Notes under the pieces: generated by a model
What the model was told of the DNA's origin: nothing
The model's input: the letters and a program-made list of their open reading frames with translations, nothing else
Database searches by the model: none
In this document: piece after piece, positions 1-8,412 of the stretch
Layout of the letters: every line of letters begins with the position of its first letter
Position numbering within the stretch: the first letter of the stretch is position 1
Position numbers and translations under genes: made by a program
Assembly (NCBI RefSeq): GCF_000023865.1
Contig: NC_013159.1
Coordinates: forward strand, 682,001-746,000
Reading direction: 5' to 3'
DNA length: 64,000 nucleotides
From: Saccharomonospora viridis DSM 43017
Lineage (GTDB): Bacteria; Actinomycetota; Actinomycetes; Mycobacteriales; Pseudonocardiaceae

Positions 1-543
1 CCGGAGTTGGTGCGAAACCGTGTCAACGGGGTGGCGTTCGTCTCCACGGCGTGTTCCGGCATGGACCGGATGACCCTCGGTCTCCCCGGTTTCCTCGGAA
101 ACCTCGCGCACCGTGTCGAACGCGGGCTCGCCGACCTGCTCACGCGGTACCGGGGAGACCGGTTGCCGATCGGGCGTATTCCGGCGAACCTGGCGATCCG
201 GTGGCTCGTGTTCGGCCGCGGCCCCGGGAATGCCGATGTGGCCTCGGTGGTGGACCAGTTCCTCCGGGCGCACCCCGCGAGCGTCGGTGCGTTCCAGAAC
301 GCGATCTCACTGCACGACCGCACGGCCGCGTTGGCGACCCTGCGCCACACACCCAGCGTGGTGCTGGCGGGTACGGCCGACCGGCTCTGCTCCCCTCGGC
401 ACGCACAGGCCATCGCCGCCGAACTGGAGGCCGGTCACTTGGTGCTGTATCCGGACGCGGGGCACATGTTGCCGCAGGAACGCGCACACGACGTCGCCGA
501 GCACATCGCGGCCCTGTGCCGCTTCCCGCTCGTGACGAAGTGA
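1..543 (+). CDS. Alpha/beta hydrolase, C-terminal part (cut by window edge)
   Basis: The reading frame is open from the first base and ends in TGA at 541-543, so only the C-terminal ~180 residues are visible. The fragment shows the second half of an alpha/beta hydrolase: a helical lid region, then a strand with the acid-residue motif AGTADRLCSP and the terminal catalytic-histidine motif PDAGHMLPQE. The nucleophile elbow would lie upstream of the window. The general fold is clear but the substrate cannot be told. It is tail-to-tail with the TetR gene, 68 bases away. An internal ATG exists, but the open frame to base 1 shows that the gene starts further left. Confidence 0.8.
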   Translation, partial: PELVRNRVNGVAFVSTACSGMDRMTLGLPGFLGNLAHRVERGLADLLTRYRGDRLPIGRIPANLAIRWLVFGRGPGNADVASVVDQFLRAHPASVGAFQNAISLHDRTAALATLRHTPSVVLAGTADRLCSPRHAQAIAAELEAGHLVLYPDAGHMLPQERAHDVAEHIAALCRFPLVTK

Positions 544-611
544 ACGGCAGGCGACGACACCGAGACCCCGGAGGAGTCGGATCCCAGGGACGGGGGATTC
601 CCGCTGTGCGG

Positions 612-1277
612 TCAGTCCCGGCCGGACAGCGGGAATCCCGCGCCGATCCCACGCCACGCGAGCGTCGAGGTCAGTGACACCGCCTCTTCCAGGGACATCG
701 AGCTGTTGGCCAGCCAGAACCTCGCGCTGACCTGACTCATCCCCACCAGCCCCACGGCCAGCAGTCGGGCCTTCTCCTCGTCGAGACCCGCGTCCGCGGT
801 GATCGTCTCGGTGATCGCGTCGACGCTGGCCGAGGTGGCCCGGTCCACGGCCTCCTGCACCGCGGGTTCTCCCCGGAGATCGGATTCGAACACCATCCGG
901 AACGCGCCCACGTCGTTGTTGACGAACTCGAAGAACGCGCGCACCGCGTTCCGCACTCGCTGCTTGTTGTCAGTGGTGGACGCCAAGGCCTGCTGCACCG
1001 TCGACACCAGGGTGTCCACGTGGCTTTCCAGCAGCGCGATGTAGAGGTCGAGTTTGCCGGGGAAGTGCTGATAGAGCACGGGCTTACTGACACCGGCGCG
1101 CTCGGCGATGTCGTCCATGGCCGCCGCGTGATAGCCGTTGGCCGCGAACACCTCTTGCGCGGCCGCCAGCAGCTGTGCGCGACGCTCCGTTCGCGGAAGC
1201 CGCACGCCACGGCCGAGTGTCGCCGTGTCGGTGTTTCGGCCCGAAGCGTGTGTCTGCGCCTGCTCCGTGTCCATCAT
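612..1277 (-). CDS. TetR/AcrR family transcriptional regulator
   Basis: 221-residue one-component repressor. The N-terminal TetR DNA-binding domain (about residues 28-75) is typical, with AAQEVFAANGYHAAAMDDIA followed by the recognition helix segment GVSKPVLYQHFPGKLDLY. The C-terminal half is an all-helical ligand/dimer domain. I start at the first of two adjacent ATG codons (1277) because GGAGG lies 6 bases upstream; a longer frame to 1337 has no ribosome site and would run across the promoter. It is divergent from the alpha/beta hydrolase at 1365 and near a DUF3152-moeZ pair, as I recall for M. tuberculosis Rv3208. The 87-bp divergent gap contains a candidate operator, so autoregulation and control of the hydrolase are likely (inference). 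Confidence 0.88.
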   Translation of the reverse strand: MMDTEQAQTHASGRNTDTATLGRGVRLPRTERRAQLLAAAQEVFAANGYHAAAMDDIAERAGVSKPVLYQHFPGKLDLYIALLESHVDTLVSTVQQALASTTDNKQRVRNAVRAFFEFVNNDVGAFRMVFESDLRGEPAVQEAVDRATSASVDAITETITADAGLDEEKARLLAVGLVGMSQVSARFWLANSSMSLEEAVSLTSTLAWRGIGAGFPLSGRD

Positions 1278-1319
1278 CCCCGCCCTCCGGTCGTACTTCC
1301 CACCGCACACTACTCGTGG

Positions 1320-1339
1320 GTATGTACCGCATGCCATAC
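1320..1339. promoter_or_regulatory. Candidate TetR operator in divergent promoter
   Basis: Inverted repeat with arms GTATG and CATAC around a 10-base centre, midway between the start codons of the TetR gene (1277) and the divergent hydrolase (1365). Size and position suit a TetR-family operator, but the arms are only 5 bp and I see no second copy. Confidence 0.35.
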
Positions 1340-1364
1340 GCTACGTGTCGGGCATGCTGGAACC

Positions 1365-2396
1365 GTGTCCGAGACGTTGAACAGTTCACCCGACAGCTCG
1401 ACATCCGTCAGTCCGGCCTCACGGCCACCACTCACGCACGTACCGCTGTCGAGCACGCCCCTGCCCGAACTCGACCTCGCCGCGGGCCCTTGGCCGGGGA
1501 CCCGGCGACAGGTCGGGGAACTCACCCTCCATGTCCGACACATAGCCGGCGCCGACACAACACGGACCCGATCCGTGCCCGCGGTCTACGTGCACGGACT
1601 CGGCGGTTCCTCAACGAACTGGACGGATCTGGGCAGACTGCTCGCCCCACATGCTCCTGGACACGCAGTGGACCTGCCCGGGTTCGGGCTGTCCGAGCCA
1701 CGAGACGGGTTCTCGTTCAGCCTTTCCGCGCACGCCGAGGTGCTGGCCGGCTACCTAGCCGAGCATACCGAGGCGCCCGTACACCTGATCGGTAACTCGA
1801 TGGGTGGCGCGATCTCGATGCTCGTCGCCGCACGCAGGCCCGAACTCGTGCGCACGCTGACACTCATCTCGCCCGCGGTGCCCGACCGGCGACCGGACCC
1901 GCGCAGGCTGGCCGATCCTCGACTCGCGTTGGCGTATCTGCCGTTGATCGGCAAACGGGTCCGGCGGACCCTGGCGGCGATGACCCCCCGACAGCGCGCC
2001 GAACAAGTCCTGCGACTGTGTTTCGCCGATCCGACCTCGGTACCCGACCACCGTTTCGAGGAGTTCGTCGAGGAACACGGTGCGCGTGCCGCCCACGACT
2101 GGGCCGAACGCGCCATGGCGCTCAGCGCTTTGGAGATCTTCCGCACATGGTTCGCCCGGGGTACCGAGTCGCTGTGGTCGGTGGCACCGCGAATCGGCGC
2201 GCCGACCCTCGTCGTCTGGGGCACCCACGACCGCGTCATCTCCGTGCGCCGAGCGCCTCGTACCGCGCGGCTCATTCCCCGCGCGCGACTGTTCGTGCTC
2301 CCCAGAACGGGGCACGTGGCGCAGATGGAGCGACCCACGACCGTGGCCAAGGCCGTGCTCGGTATGTGGGAGAGCGTCGAGGCGGGACGCTGGTGA
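1365..2396 (+). CDS. Alpha/beta hydrolase
   Basis: 343-residue serine hydrolase. After a variable N-terminal ~65 residues it carries the oxyanion motif VHGLGGSSTNW, the nucleophile elbow GNSMGG (GxSxG), the acid motif WGTHDRV and the final histidine in RTGHVAQME, so the catalytic triad appears complete. I start at GTG 1365, the first start codon outside the divergent TetR gene; an in-frame extension to 1020 would overlap that gene antisense. The product is probably cytosolic, with no convincing signal peptide. It is divergent from the TetR regulator and 92 bases upstream of the DUF3152 gene. The substrate is unknown; actinobacterial relatives include lipases, esterases and epoxide-hydrolase-like enzymes. 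Confidence 0.85.
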   Translation: MSETLNSSPDSSTSVSPASRPPLTHVPLSSTPLPELDLAAGPWPGTRRQVGELTLHVRHIAGADTTRTRSVPAVYVHGLGGSSTNWTDLGRLLAPHAPGHAVDLPGFGLSEPRDGFSFSLSAHAEVLAGYLAEHTEAPVHLIGNSMGGAISMLVAARRPELVRTLTLISPAVPDRRPDPRRLADPRLALAYLPLIGKRVRRTLAAMTPRQRAEQVLRLCFADPTSVPDHRFEEFVEEHGARAAHDWAERAMALSALEIFRTWFARGTESLWSVAPRIGAPTLVVWGTHDRVISVRRAPRTARLIPRARLFVLPRTGHVAQMERPTTVAKAVLGMWESVEAGRW

Positions 2397-2488
2397 GTGC
2401 CCAGGCCTCCGTTCGGGTGACACGGGATAGGCCGAATGTGTTGAGGTACGAGCGGAACCACGTGAGCTGATGTGGCACTCTGAGAGCC

Positions 2489-3601
2489 GTGGATCGGGTA
2501 ACAGAAGGAGCACGAAAAGACGACCGGAACGTTGCGATGTCCGGTCGCGACCCTGCTGCTGCCCGTGGCATGAGCGACGAGCCGTCATCGCACGACGACG
2601 GAGGGGCCCAACCCGACCAGAGGTGCCGCTCGGCTGAGCCGTTGCGGGCGTCCTGGCGGCCCGCCGAGACCGCGAGGGAACGTCAACCCAAGGTCGCAGG
2701 ACTGAAGAAGCTCACCGCGACCTTCGGTTGGCGCGCCTATCTCGTGCCGATCCTGCTCGTCGTCACCGTGCTCGTCGTGTTCGACACCACGCGCGGTTCC
2801 GGTGCGAACGACGAAGCCGCCTCCAGTGGCGGGGACGGCGGGCAGGCCGGCAACGCCGCCGAGAAACCCGATCCGATGGCCACCGAGGTTCCGGCCGAAC
2901 CCATCGAACTCGACATCCCGACCGCGAAGCTGCCCGAAGGGGGCGACTACTCCCAGTCAGGAGAAGGCACCTGGCACGTCGTCCCGTTGGGTGAGGGAGA
3001 CGGTAAGCGGGTCGGTGACTCCGAGCAGTTGCTCACCTACACCGTCGAGGTCGAGGACGGCATCGACCCCGCCAGCTACACCGGTGACGACAGTTTCGCC
3101 TCCGCCGTCGAGAGCACTCTGTCCGACAAACGGAGTTGGACCGGCACCGGGGAAGTCTCCTTCAAACGCGTGGACGACAGGCATCCCGATCCGGACTTCC
3201 GAGTCAGCCTCACCTCGCCCGACACCTCCGGACAGTTGTGCGGCACCGCGATCGGATACGAGTCGTCGTGCCGGCTGAGCACGCCGGACGGCGGCTCCCG
3301 CGTCGTCATCAACCTGGCCCGATGGGTGCGCGGTGCCCTGGCGTTCAACGGCGATCTGGGCAGTTACCGACAGTACGTCATCAACCACGAAGTGGGGCAC
3401 GCGCTGGGACACGGCCACGTCGGTTGCCAGGAGGACGGCGCGCTCGCGCCCGTGATGATGCAGCAGACGTTCGGCGTCGCCAACGACTACGTCGCGATGC
3501 TCAACGACGATCACGGCGGCGACGTCGGCAAGGTGCCCGCCGACGGCAAGGTGTGTCGCCCCAACCCGTGGCCCAACCCACAGGCGAACAGCGACGACTG
3601 A
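2489..3601 (+). CDS. DUF3152 membrane-anchored zinc-metalloprotease-like protein
   Basis: 370 residues. A charged N-terminal region (1-80) is followed by one membrane helix (about 82-98, AYLVPILLVVTVLVVF), a low-complexity Gly/Asp/Glu linker, and an extracytoplasmic domain of about 220 residues ending in the metzincin-type zinc motif HEVGHALGHGH (H300, E301, H304, H310). Two cysteines (LCGTAIGYESSC) precede it and could form a disulfide. The architecture matches DUF3152, an actinobacterial family whose gene is usually beside moeZ, as here (103 bp downstream). The motif predicts a surface peptidase; no substrate is known to me. The GTG start is uncertain: ATG codons at 2537 and 2570 would still keep the membrane helix. 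Confidence 0.88.
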   Translation: MDRVTEGARKDDRNVAMSGRDPAAARGMSDEPSSHDDGGAQPDQRCRSAEPLRASWRPAETARERQPKVAGLKKLTATFGWRAYLVPILLVVTVLVVFDTTRGSGANDEAASSGGDGGQAGNAAEKPDPMATEVPAEPIELDIPTAKLPEGGDYSQSGEGTWHVVPLGEGDGKRVGDSEQLLTYTVEVEDGIDPASYTGDDSFASAVESTLSDKRSWTGTGEVSFKRVDDRHPDPDFRVSLTSPDTSGQLCGTAIGYESSCRLSTPDGGSRVVINLARWVRGALAFNGDLGSYRQYVINHEVGHALGHGHVGCQEDGALAPVMMQQTFGVANDYVAMLNDDHGGDVGKVPADGKVCRPNPWPNPQANSDD

Positions 3602-3704
3602 CCCGACGGCGAGTCGTGTCCCGCCCACGATGTGGACTCGGGAAGACCCGGCGACCTCGCGCGGTTATAGATGGTGAGAGCGACACGCGCGAGATGGAGG
3701 ACTG

Positions 3705-4901
3705 ATGTCAGGTACAGGGGGCGGGAAGAGCACTCTGCCGCCGCTCGTCGAGCCGGCCGCCGAACTCACCAAGGAGGAGGTCGAGCGCTACAGCCGCCAC
3801 CTCATCATCCCCGATGTCGGCGTGGACGGGCAGAAGCGGCTGAAGAACGCCAAGGTCCTGGTCATCGGCGCTGGAGGACTCGGCAGTCCCGCACTGTTGT
3901 ACCTGGCCGCGGCCGGAGTCGGCACGCTCGGTGTCATCGACTTCGACGTCGTCGACGAGTCGAACCTGCAACGGCAGGTGATCCACGGCGTGTCCGACCT
4001 CGGTAAGCCCAAGGCCGTGTCGGCCAAGGAATCGGTCGCCGAGATCAACCCGTTCGTCAACTTCGTCATCCACCAGGAACAGCTGACGAAGGACAACGCA
4101 CTCGACATCTTCCGCGGGTACGACCTGATCCTCGACGGCACCGACAACTTCGCCACGCGCTATCTGGTGAACGACGCGGCCGTGTTGCTCGGCAAGCCGT
4201 ACGTGTGGGGATCGATCTTCCGGTTCGAAGGCCAGGTGAGCGTGTTCTGGGAGGACGCGCCCAACGGACAGGGCCTCAACTACCGGGACCTCTACCCCGA
4301 GCCGCCACCGCCCGGGATGGTGCCGTCGTGTGCCGAGGGCGGTGTTCTCGGCGTGCTGTGCGCGTCCATCGGCTCGATCATGGTGACCGAGGCGATCAAG
4401 CTCATCACCGGCATCGGAGAGCCGTTGCTCGGCAGGCTCGTCACGTACGACGCGCTGGAGATGCGCTATCGCGAGGTCAAGATCCGTAAGGACCCGGAGA
4501 CGCCGAAGATCACCGAGCTGATCGACTACGAGGCGTTCTGCGGTGTGGTGTCCGACGAGGCGCAGCAGGCCGCGTCCGACCACACGATCACGCCGCAGGA
4601 GCTGAAGGCGAAGTTCGACGCCGGTGAGGATTTCGAGCTCATCGACGTTCGCGAACCGCACGAGTACGAGATCGTCAACATCAAGGGCGCCAAGCTGATC
4701 CCGAAGGACCGCATCCTCTCGGGCGAGGCCCTGGCGGAGTTGCCGCAGGACAAGCCGATCGTGTTGCACTGCAAGTCCGGTGCCCGGTCGGCCGAGGCGT
4801 TGGCGGCGCTGCACAAGGCGGGCTTCCGTGACGCCACCCATCTCGGTGGTGGCGTGCTCGCCTGGGCCAGGCAGGTGGACCCGAGCTTGCCGACGTACTG
4901 A
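3705..4901 (+). CDS. moeZ: MoeZ: adenylyltransferase/sulfurtransferase (ThiF + rhodanese)
   Basis: 398 residues. The N-terminal E1-like ThiF/MoeB domain (about 25-270) has the nucleotide-binding loop GAGGLGSP and a cysteine in PSCAEGGVLG (C209). The C-terminal rhodanese domain (about 290-395) has the active-site loop CKSGARS (C356). The family adenylates the C-terminal glycine of ubiquitin-like sulfur carriers (MoaD, ThiS, CysO) and then transfers persulfide sulfur, feeding molybdopterin, thiamine and cysteine pathways; the actinobacterial enzyme is shared by several carriers. A GGAGG site sits 6 bases before the ATG. It lies downstream of DUF3152 and upstream of the TIGR02569-like gene, the order I recall for Rv3207c-Rv3206c-Rv3205c. 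Confidence 0.93.
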   Translation: MSGTGGGKSTLPPLVEPAAELTKEEVERYSRHLIIPDVGVDGQKRLKNAKVLVIGAGGLGSPALLYLAAAGVGTLGVIDFDVVDESNLQRQVIHGVSDLGKPKAVSAKESVAEINPFVNFVIHQEQLTKDNALDIFRGYDLILDGTDNFATRYLVNDAAVLLGKPYVWGSIFRFEGQVSVFWEDAPNGQGLNYRDLYPEPPPPGMVPSCAEGGVLGVLCASIGSIMVTEAIKLITGIGEPLLGRLVTYDALEMRYREVKIRKDPETPKITELIDYEAFCGVVSDEAQQAASDHTITPQELKAKFDAGEDFELIDVREPHEYEIVNIKGAKLIPKDRILSGEALAELPQDKPIVLHCKSGARSAEALAALHKAGFRDATHLGGGVLAWARQVDPSLPTY

Positions 4902-4980
4902 GTCGACGTACCGAGTCGGTACCGAGTCGTGTCCCGCGGGTTGTGGGTCGGGCCGCGTGGCTGCGGTGTGACTGCGCAAC

Positions 4981-5040
4981 CTGCGGACACGGCTATGTGA
5001 GCTGCGGACACGGCTATGTGAGCTGCGAAAACGGCGAGAA
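4981..5040 (+). repeat. 21-bp tandem repeat array A
   Basis: Two identical 21-base units (4981-5001 and 5002-5022), each beginning CTGCGGACACGGCT, followed by a degenerate third unit. The array lies in the gap just before the TIGR02569-like gene, 39 bases from its start. The same unit recurs inverted at array B on the far side of that gene, and in the same orientation at array C. Confidence 0.8.
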
Positions 5041-5078
5041 GGCCGGCTAGCGCGTCGATGTGAGGTACGGTTCGCGGC

Positions 5079-5879
5079 GTGAGCCAGGGACCACCGCCGG
5101 AACACGTTCGCCGGGCATTCGGGTTGGGCTCCTTCGACGTCGCCGAGGCCGAACCCATCGCTGATGGATCGGGTTGGCGTTGCGGTGACGTGGTGTTGGA
5201 GCCGGTACGTGACCGGGTGCAGGCGGTGTGGCTCAGTCGGACGTTGTCCGCTCTCAACATCCCCGACCTGCGGATAGCACGGCCGATCGGGGCCAGTGAC
5301 GGTCGATGGGTGGTCGCCGGTTGGCGGGCGAGGCGCTATGTCTCCGGTTCGGTCGAGCACCGACCGGACGAGACCGTGCTCACGGCCGTGAAACTCCACC
5401 AGGCGACCGCGCACTTCCCCCGTCCGGCTTTCCTGGACGAGCGTCGGGACGCGTCCGCCGTCGCCGAACGGCTCGCCTGGGGCGAGGAACACCACGACCT
5501 GGACGAGGCCAAGGGCGGCCGGTTGTTCGAGATCCTCGCGCCTTCGCGCCGTCCGGTGGCGGGTCCGGACCAGCTTGTGCATGCCGAGTTGTTCGGCACC
5601 CTGCTCTTCGACGGTGACGAACCGCCGGGCCTGGTGGGTTTCGTTCCGCGCTTCCGGCCCGCCGAATGGGGAGCGGCCGTCGCCGCGGTGGACGCGGTGG
5701 CCTGGGGCGGTGCCGACGGTTCGTTGCTGCGGCGCTGGGCTCACCTTCCCGACTGGTCACAGTTGTTGTTGCGTGCCACGCTGTTCCGGCTCGCCTGGCA
5801 CGCGTTGCATCCGGAGTCGAGCGCCGCCTCGCTCGACGGCCTGCGCCGGGCCGCGAGCGAGGTCACCGAACTGCTGTAG
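5079..5879 (+). CDS. TIGR02569-type actinobacterial protein of unknown function
   Basis: 266 residues, start GTG at 5079. No signal peptide or membrane helix. I place it in the actinobacteria-only TIGR02569 family from its position after moeZ, its length and the N-terminal pattern PPEHVRRAFGLGSFD; function is unknown. The layout (N-terminal strand-rich part, then FLDERRDASAVAERLAW and a C-terminal helical part with LFDGDEPPGLVGFVP) loosely recalls small kinase-like folds such as aminoglycoside phosphotransferases. However, I see no clear catalytic HGD/N motif, so a kinase function should not be assumed. The gene is bracketed by 21-bp repeat arrays in opposite orientation. Confidence 0.8.
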   Translation: MSQGPPPEHVRRAFGLGSFDVAEAEPIADGSGWRCGDVVLEPVRDRVQAVWLSRTLSALNIPDLRIARPIGASDGRWVVAGWRARRYVSGSVEHRPDETVLTAVKLHQATAHFPRPAFLDERRDASAVAERLAWGEEHHDLDEAKGGRLFEILAPSRRPVAGPDQLVHAELFGTLLFDGDEPPGLVGFVPRFRPAEWGAAVAAVDAVAWGGADGSLLRRWAHLPDWSQLLLRATLFRLAWHALHPESSAASLDGLRRAASEVTELL

Positions 5880-5898
5880 AGCTTCTGAGGACTCCACT

Positions 5899-5982
5899 GT
5901 GTCCTCAGCCTGCGTAGTCGTGTCCGCAGATTGTGCAGCCGTGTCCGCAGCTCACGTACACGTGTTCGCATTTCCCGGCGCC
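5899..5982 (-). repeat. 21-bp tandem repeat array B (inverted copy)
   Basis: Four successive 21-base units (starting at 5899, 5920, 5941 and 5962), each beginning GTGTCC or a close variant and reading as the reverse complement of arrays A and C. The centre two are best conserved. The array starts 20 bases after the stop of the TIGR02569-like gene. The remaining gap up to the esterase at 6340 holds no convincing gene or promoter that I can see. Confidence 0.75.
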
Positions 5983-6339
5983 GTCCCGGAGTCCCCGCCC
6001 CGGAATCGGCGAGGCGGCGACCGTGGGGTGGAACACCGTGTTCGACTCCTGGCGGGGCTGTCCACTTCGATATGAGATCCACACGGTGTGCGGGAGGAAA
6101 CAGCCCTTCGATTCCCCACGAACGTTCGCGCCCGTAGTGACGGGGCGGCGCGCCGACCTCGGCGTCGGCGTCGCACTTTCGCTGCCTACGACCGGCGCAA
6201 CCCCCTCGACCGTTCAGTGGCCTGGACCACATACGAAAGATGGTGAACCTGGCGACGGACTACCGCGGTCGCTCGGGTGGTGGCAGATTCCCATCGGACG
6301 CATAACCCGATAGTGGGACAAACCAGGAAGGCCTCACCC

Positions 6340-7308
6340 ATGCGTGATCGTCGTCTGAGTCGGAGGAGCATGCTGAAGTCGGTCGGTGGTCTCACCGCCG
6401 CCGTCACGCTCGGGGGAGCGGCTCTCGTCGCGCCCGCGGCACACGCAGCGGGTTTGACGGTCGTCGAGCACAACACCGACGACCCACGCATGTGGTACTA
6501 CCGGTTCCAGACCCCGGAGATCGGCTGGAATCCCGGTGTCAACGTCCTGCTGCCCGACGACTATCACACCAGCGGTCGCAGGTACCCGGTGTTGTACCTG
6601 CTCCACGGTGGTCTGCAGGACTTCATCGAGTTCGACAGGCTCGGCATCCGCGCCATGACGGCGGGCAGGCCACTCATCGTCGTCATGCCCGACGGCGGGC
6701 CCGCGGGGTGGTACAGCAACCCGGTCTCCAGCAATGTGGGGCCACGTAACTGGGAGAACTTCCACATCCACCAGCTGATCCCGTGGATCGACGCCAACTT
6801 CCGGACCTACGCCGAGTACGACGGTCGCGCCGTGTCGGGATTCTCCATGGGTGGTTTCGGCGCGCTCAAGTACGCGGCGAAGTACTACGGCCATTTCGCG
6901 TCGGTCAGTTCGCACTCGGGCCCGGCCAGCCTTCGCCGCGAGGGCGGGCTCGTAGGGCATTACATCAACGCGTCGTCCGCCGTGGCCGAGCTCGGCGGCG
7001 GCACGGTGTACGGCGTGCCGTTGTGGGACGAGGCCCGGGTCAGCGCCGACAACCCGGTGGAACGCATCGAAAGTTACCGCCACAAGCGGATCTTCCTGGT
7101 CGCCGGGAACAGTCCCGATTTCCTCAACATCGTCGACATGGTCACCGAAGGGCAGGTGCTCGCCGGTCAGCGCGAGTTCCGTGCCGCGCTGGACGCGGCC
7201 GGGATCCCCTACGAGGCCCATGAGGAGCCGGGTGGTCATTTCGTGCGTCCGCACCTGCTCCAGGCGGACATCGACGGTGTCGTCGCGCGGCTGCGCAAGG
7301 CAGCGTGA
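6340..7308 (+). CDS. Tat-exported esterase (antigen 85 / esterase D-like)
   Basis: 322 residues. The N-terminus has a twin-arginine signal (RRLSRRSMLKSVGG), a hydrophobic stretch and an APAAHA cleavage site near residue 34. The mature part is an alpha/beta hydrolase of the esterase D/mycolyltransferase type: YPVLYLLHGG (oxyanion region), GFSMGGFGALKYA (nucleophile Ser), a late acid region and EEPGGHFVRPH (histidine). I start at ATG 6340, which has AGGAAGG 11 bases upstream and begins exactly at the Tat signal. The enzyme probably acts on extracellular or cell-wall esters; a mycolyltransferase role is possible by fold but unproven. It converges on the siderophore-interacting protein gene. Confidence 0.88.
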   Translation: MRDRRLSRRSMLKSVGGLTAAVTLGGAALVAPAAHAAGLTVVEHNTDDPRMWYYRFQTPEIGWNPGVNVLLPDDYHTSGRRYPVLYLLHGGLQDFIEFDRLGIRAMTAGRPLIVVMPDGGPAGWYSNPVSSNVGPRNWENFHIHQLIPWIDANFRTYAEYDGRAVSGFSMGGFGALKYAAKYYGHFASVSSHSGPASLRREGGLVGHYINASSAVAELGGGTVYGVPLWDEARVSADNPVERIESYRHKRIFLVAGNSPDFLNIVDMVTEGQVLAGQREFRAALDAAGIPYEAHEEPGGHFVRPHLLQADIDGVVARLRKAA

Positions 7309-7316
7309 GGTCCGGT

Positions 7317-7333
7317 CCGAAGTGGGACTTCGG
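7317..7333. terminator. Possible weak terminator hairpin
   Basis: Perfect 7-bp stem CCGAAGT/ACTTCGG with a GGG loop, 9 bases past the esterase stop. There is no T-run, so its efficiency is doubtful. The rest of the 7334-7520 gap shows nothing recognisable. Confidence 0.35.
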
Positions 7334-7520
7334 CGGGGCCCACAGGGTCGGGGCCGCCCGGCGAGTCAGGGCCTGAAAAGTCTGCTTTGTCCCTTGTGTC
7401 CCAAAAGGTGAATCGGTCGAGGGGGTTGTCCTCAGGTTGTGTTCGGACACCGTGGGATGCGGACGCTGCCGCGGTCCGACCCCGCGGGTCCACCACAGTG
7501 GGTCGCGGCCCGAGGCTCGT

Positions 7521-8375
7521 TCATCGCGCGGTGGCGCGGTCGTACTCACGCAGTTGTTCGCGCCCCGCGGCCTCCTCACTGCGTCCGCGTCGCCAGTAGC
7601 CGGTGAACGTGATGCGGCGCTTGTCGACACCGCGTTCGCGCACGAGGTGGCGGCGGACATGCTTGACCAGATCGGCCTCGCCGGAGATCCACGCGTACGG
7701 TTCGCCCTCGGGCAACCTCGCCTCCCGCACGGCGGCCAACACGGCTTCGCCCACGGGTGCGTCGCCGCGGAGCACCCACCGCACGTCGACGGGTTCGCCG
7801 CCGGGCCGCTCCAGCGGGATCTCGTCGGTGGGGTCGGCGATTTCCACGAATACGGTCACGGTGGCGGATTCGGGTAGCTGCTCGCAGATGGCCGCGATGG
7901 CGGGCACGGCCGACTCGTCGCCGACGAGCAGTTGCCACGACGTTCCGGCGGGCACCTCGTACAGCCCGTGGGGGCCGAGCAACGCGACCTCGTCACCGGG
8001 TTTGGCCGACTCCGCCCAACGGGAGCCGGGGCCGGCGTCGTCGTGCAGCAGGAAGTCGATGTCGAGTTCGCCCACGTGGGGCCTGCTGGCACGGACCGTG
8101 TACGTCCGCATCGGGGGTCGCACGTCGTCGGGCATGTTCAGGTACTGGCGGTACCACGACATGCCGTCGGCCGTCGGCGGGGGAGGAAGCTTCGGCCGAC
8201 GAGTTCCCGGGACGGGGAAGAACACCTTGACGTATTGGTCGGGGGCGGCGTCCACGAACTCGTTGAGATCAGCGCCTGCGAACGTGACACGCACCATTCG
8301 GGGAGTAACCCTGCGCACGTCGCGCACCTGCGCGTTCATGTAGGCCAGGCGTGGCCGAGTCGCCTCGATGGTCAT
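7521..8375 (-). CDS. Siderophore-interacting protein (ViuB-type FAD ferric reductase)
   Basis: 284 residues of the ferredoxin-reductase-like SIP family, which reduces ferric siderophores in the cytosol using FAD and NAD(P)H or ferredoxin. Visible features are the FAD-binding segment RTYTVRASRP, GDEVALLGPHGLYEVP, a nucleotide-binding GDESAVPAIAAIC, and the C-terminal family signature FTGYWRRGRSEE. The ATG at 8375 has almost no leader, and an iron box overlaps it; an alternative ATG at 8339 would drop 12 residues. No ribosome site is evident for the long form, so leaderless translation is possible. Iron-dependent repression by an IdeR/DmdR regulator is expected. Confidence 0.92.
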   Translation of the reverse strand: MTIEATRPRLAYMNAQVRDVRRVTPRMVRVTFAGADLNEFVDAAPDQYVKVFFPVPGTRRPKLPPPPTADGMSWYRQYLNMPDDVRPPMRTYTVRASRPHVGELDIDFLLHDDAGPGSRWAESAKPGDEVALLGPHGLYEVPAGTSWQLLVGDESAVPAIAAICEQLPESATVTVFVEIADPTDEIPLERPGGEPVDVRWVLRGDAPVGEAVLAAVREARLPEGEPYAWISGEADLVKHVRRHLVRERGVDKRRITFTGYWRRGRSEEAAGREQLREYDRATAR

Positions 8376-8393
8376 TAGGTAAGGCTAACCTAC
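8375..8393 (-). promoter_or_regulatory. IdeR/DmdR-type iron box
   Basis: The 19-mer TTAGGTAAGGCTAACCTAC matches the actinobacterial iron-box consensus (TTAGGTTAGGCTAACCTAA) at 17 of 19 positions. It abuts and overlaps the first base of the siderophore-interacting protein start codon, so the Fe(II)-bound repressor would block the promoter. Confidence 0.88.
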
Positions 8394-8412
8394 GGGGGCC
8401 GCAAAGGGAAGT

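Noticed and set aside
3708-5744. 678-codon minus-strand open frame over moeZ and the TIGR02569-like gene
   Set aside because: It is antisense to two well-supported genes and reflects the GC-rich third-position bias; no domain sequence is recognisable in it.
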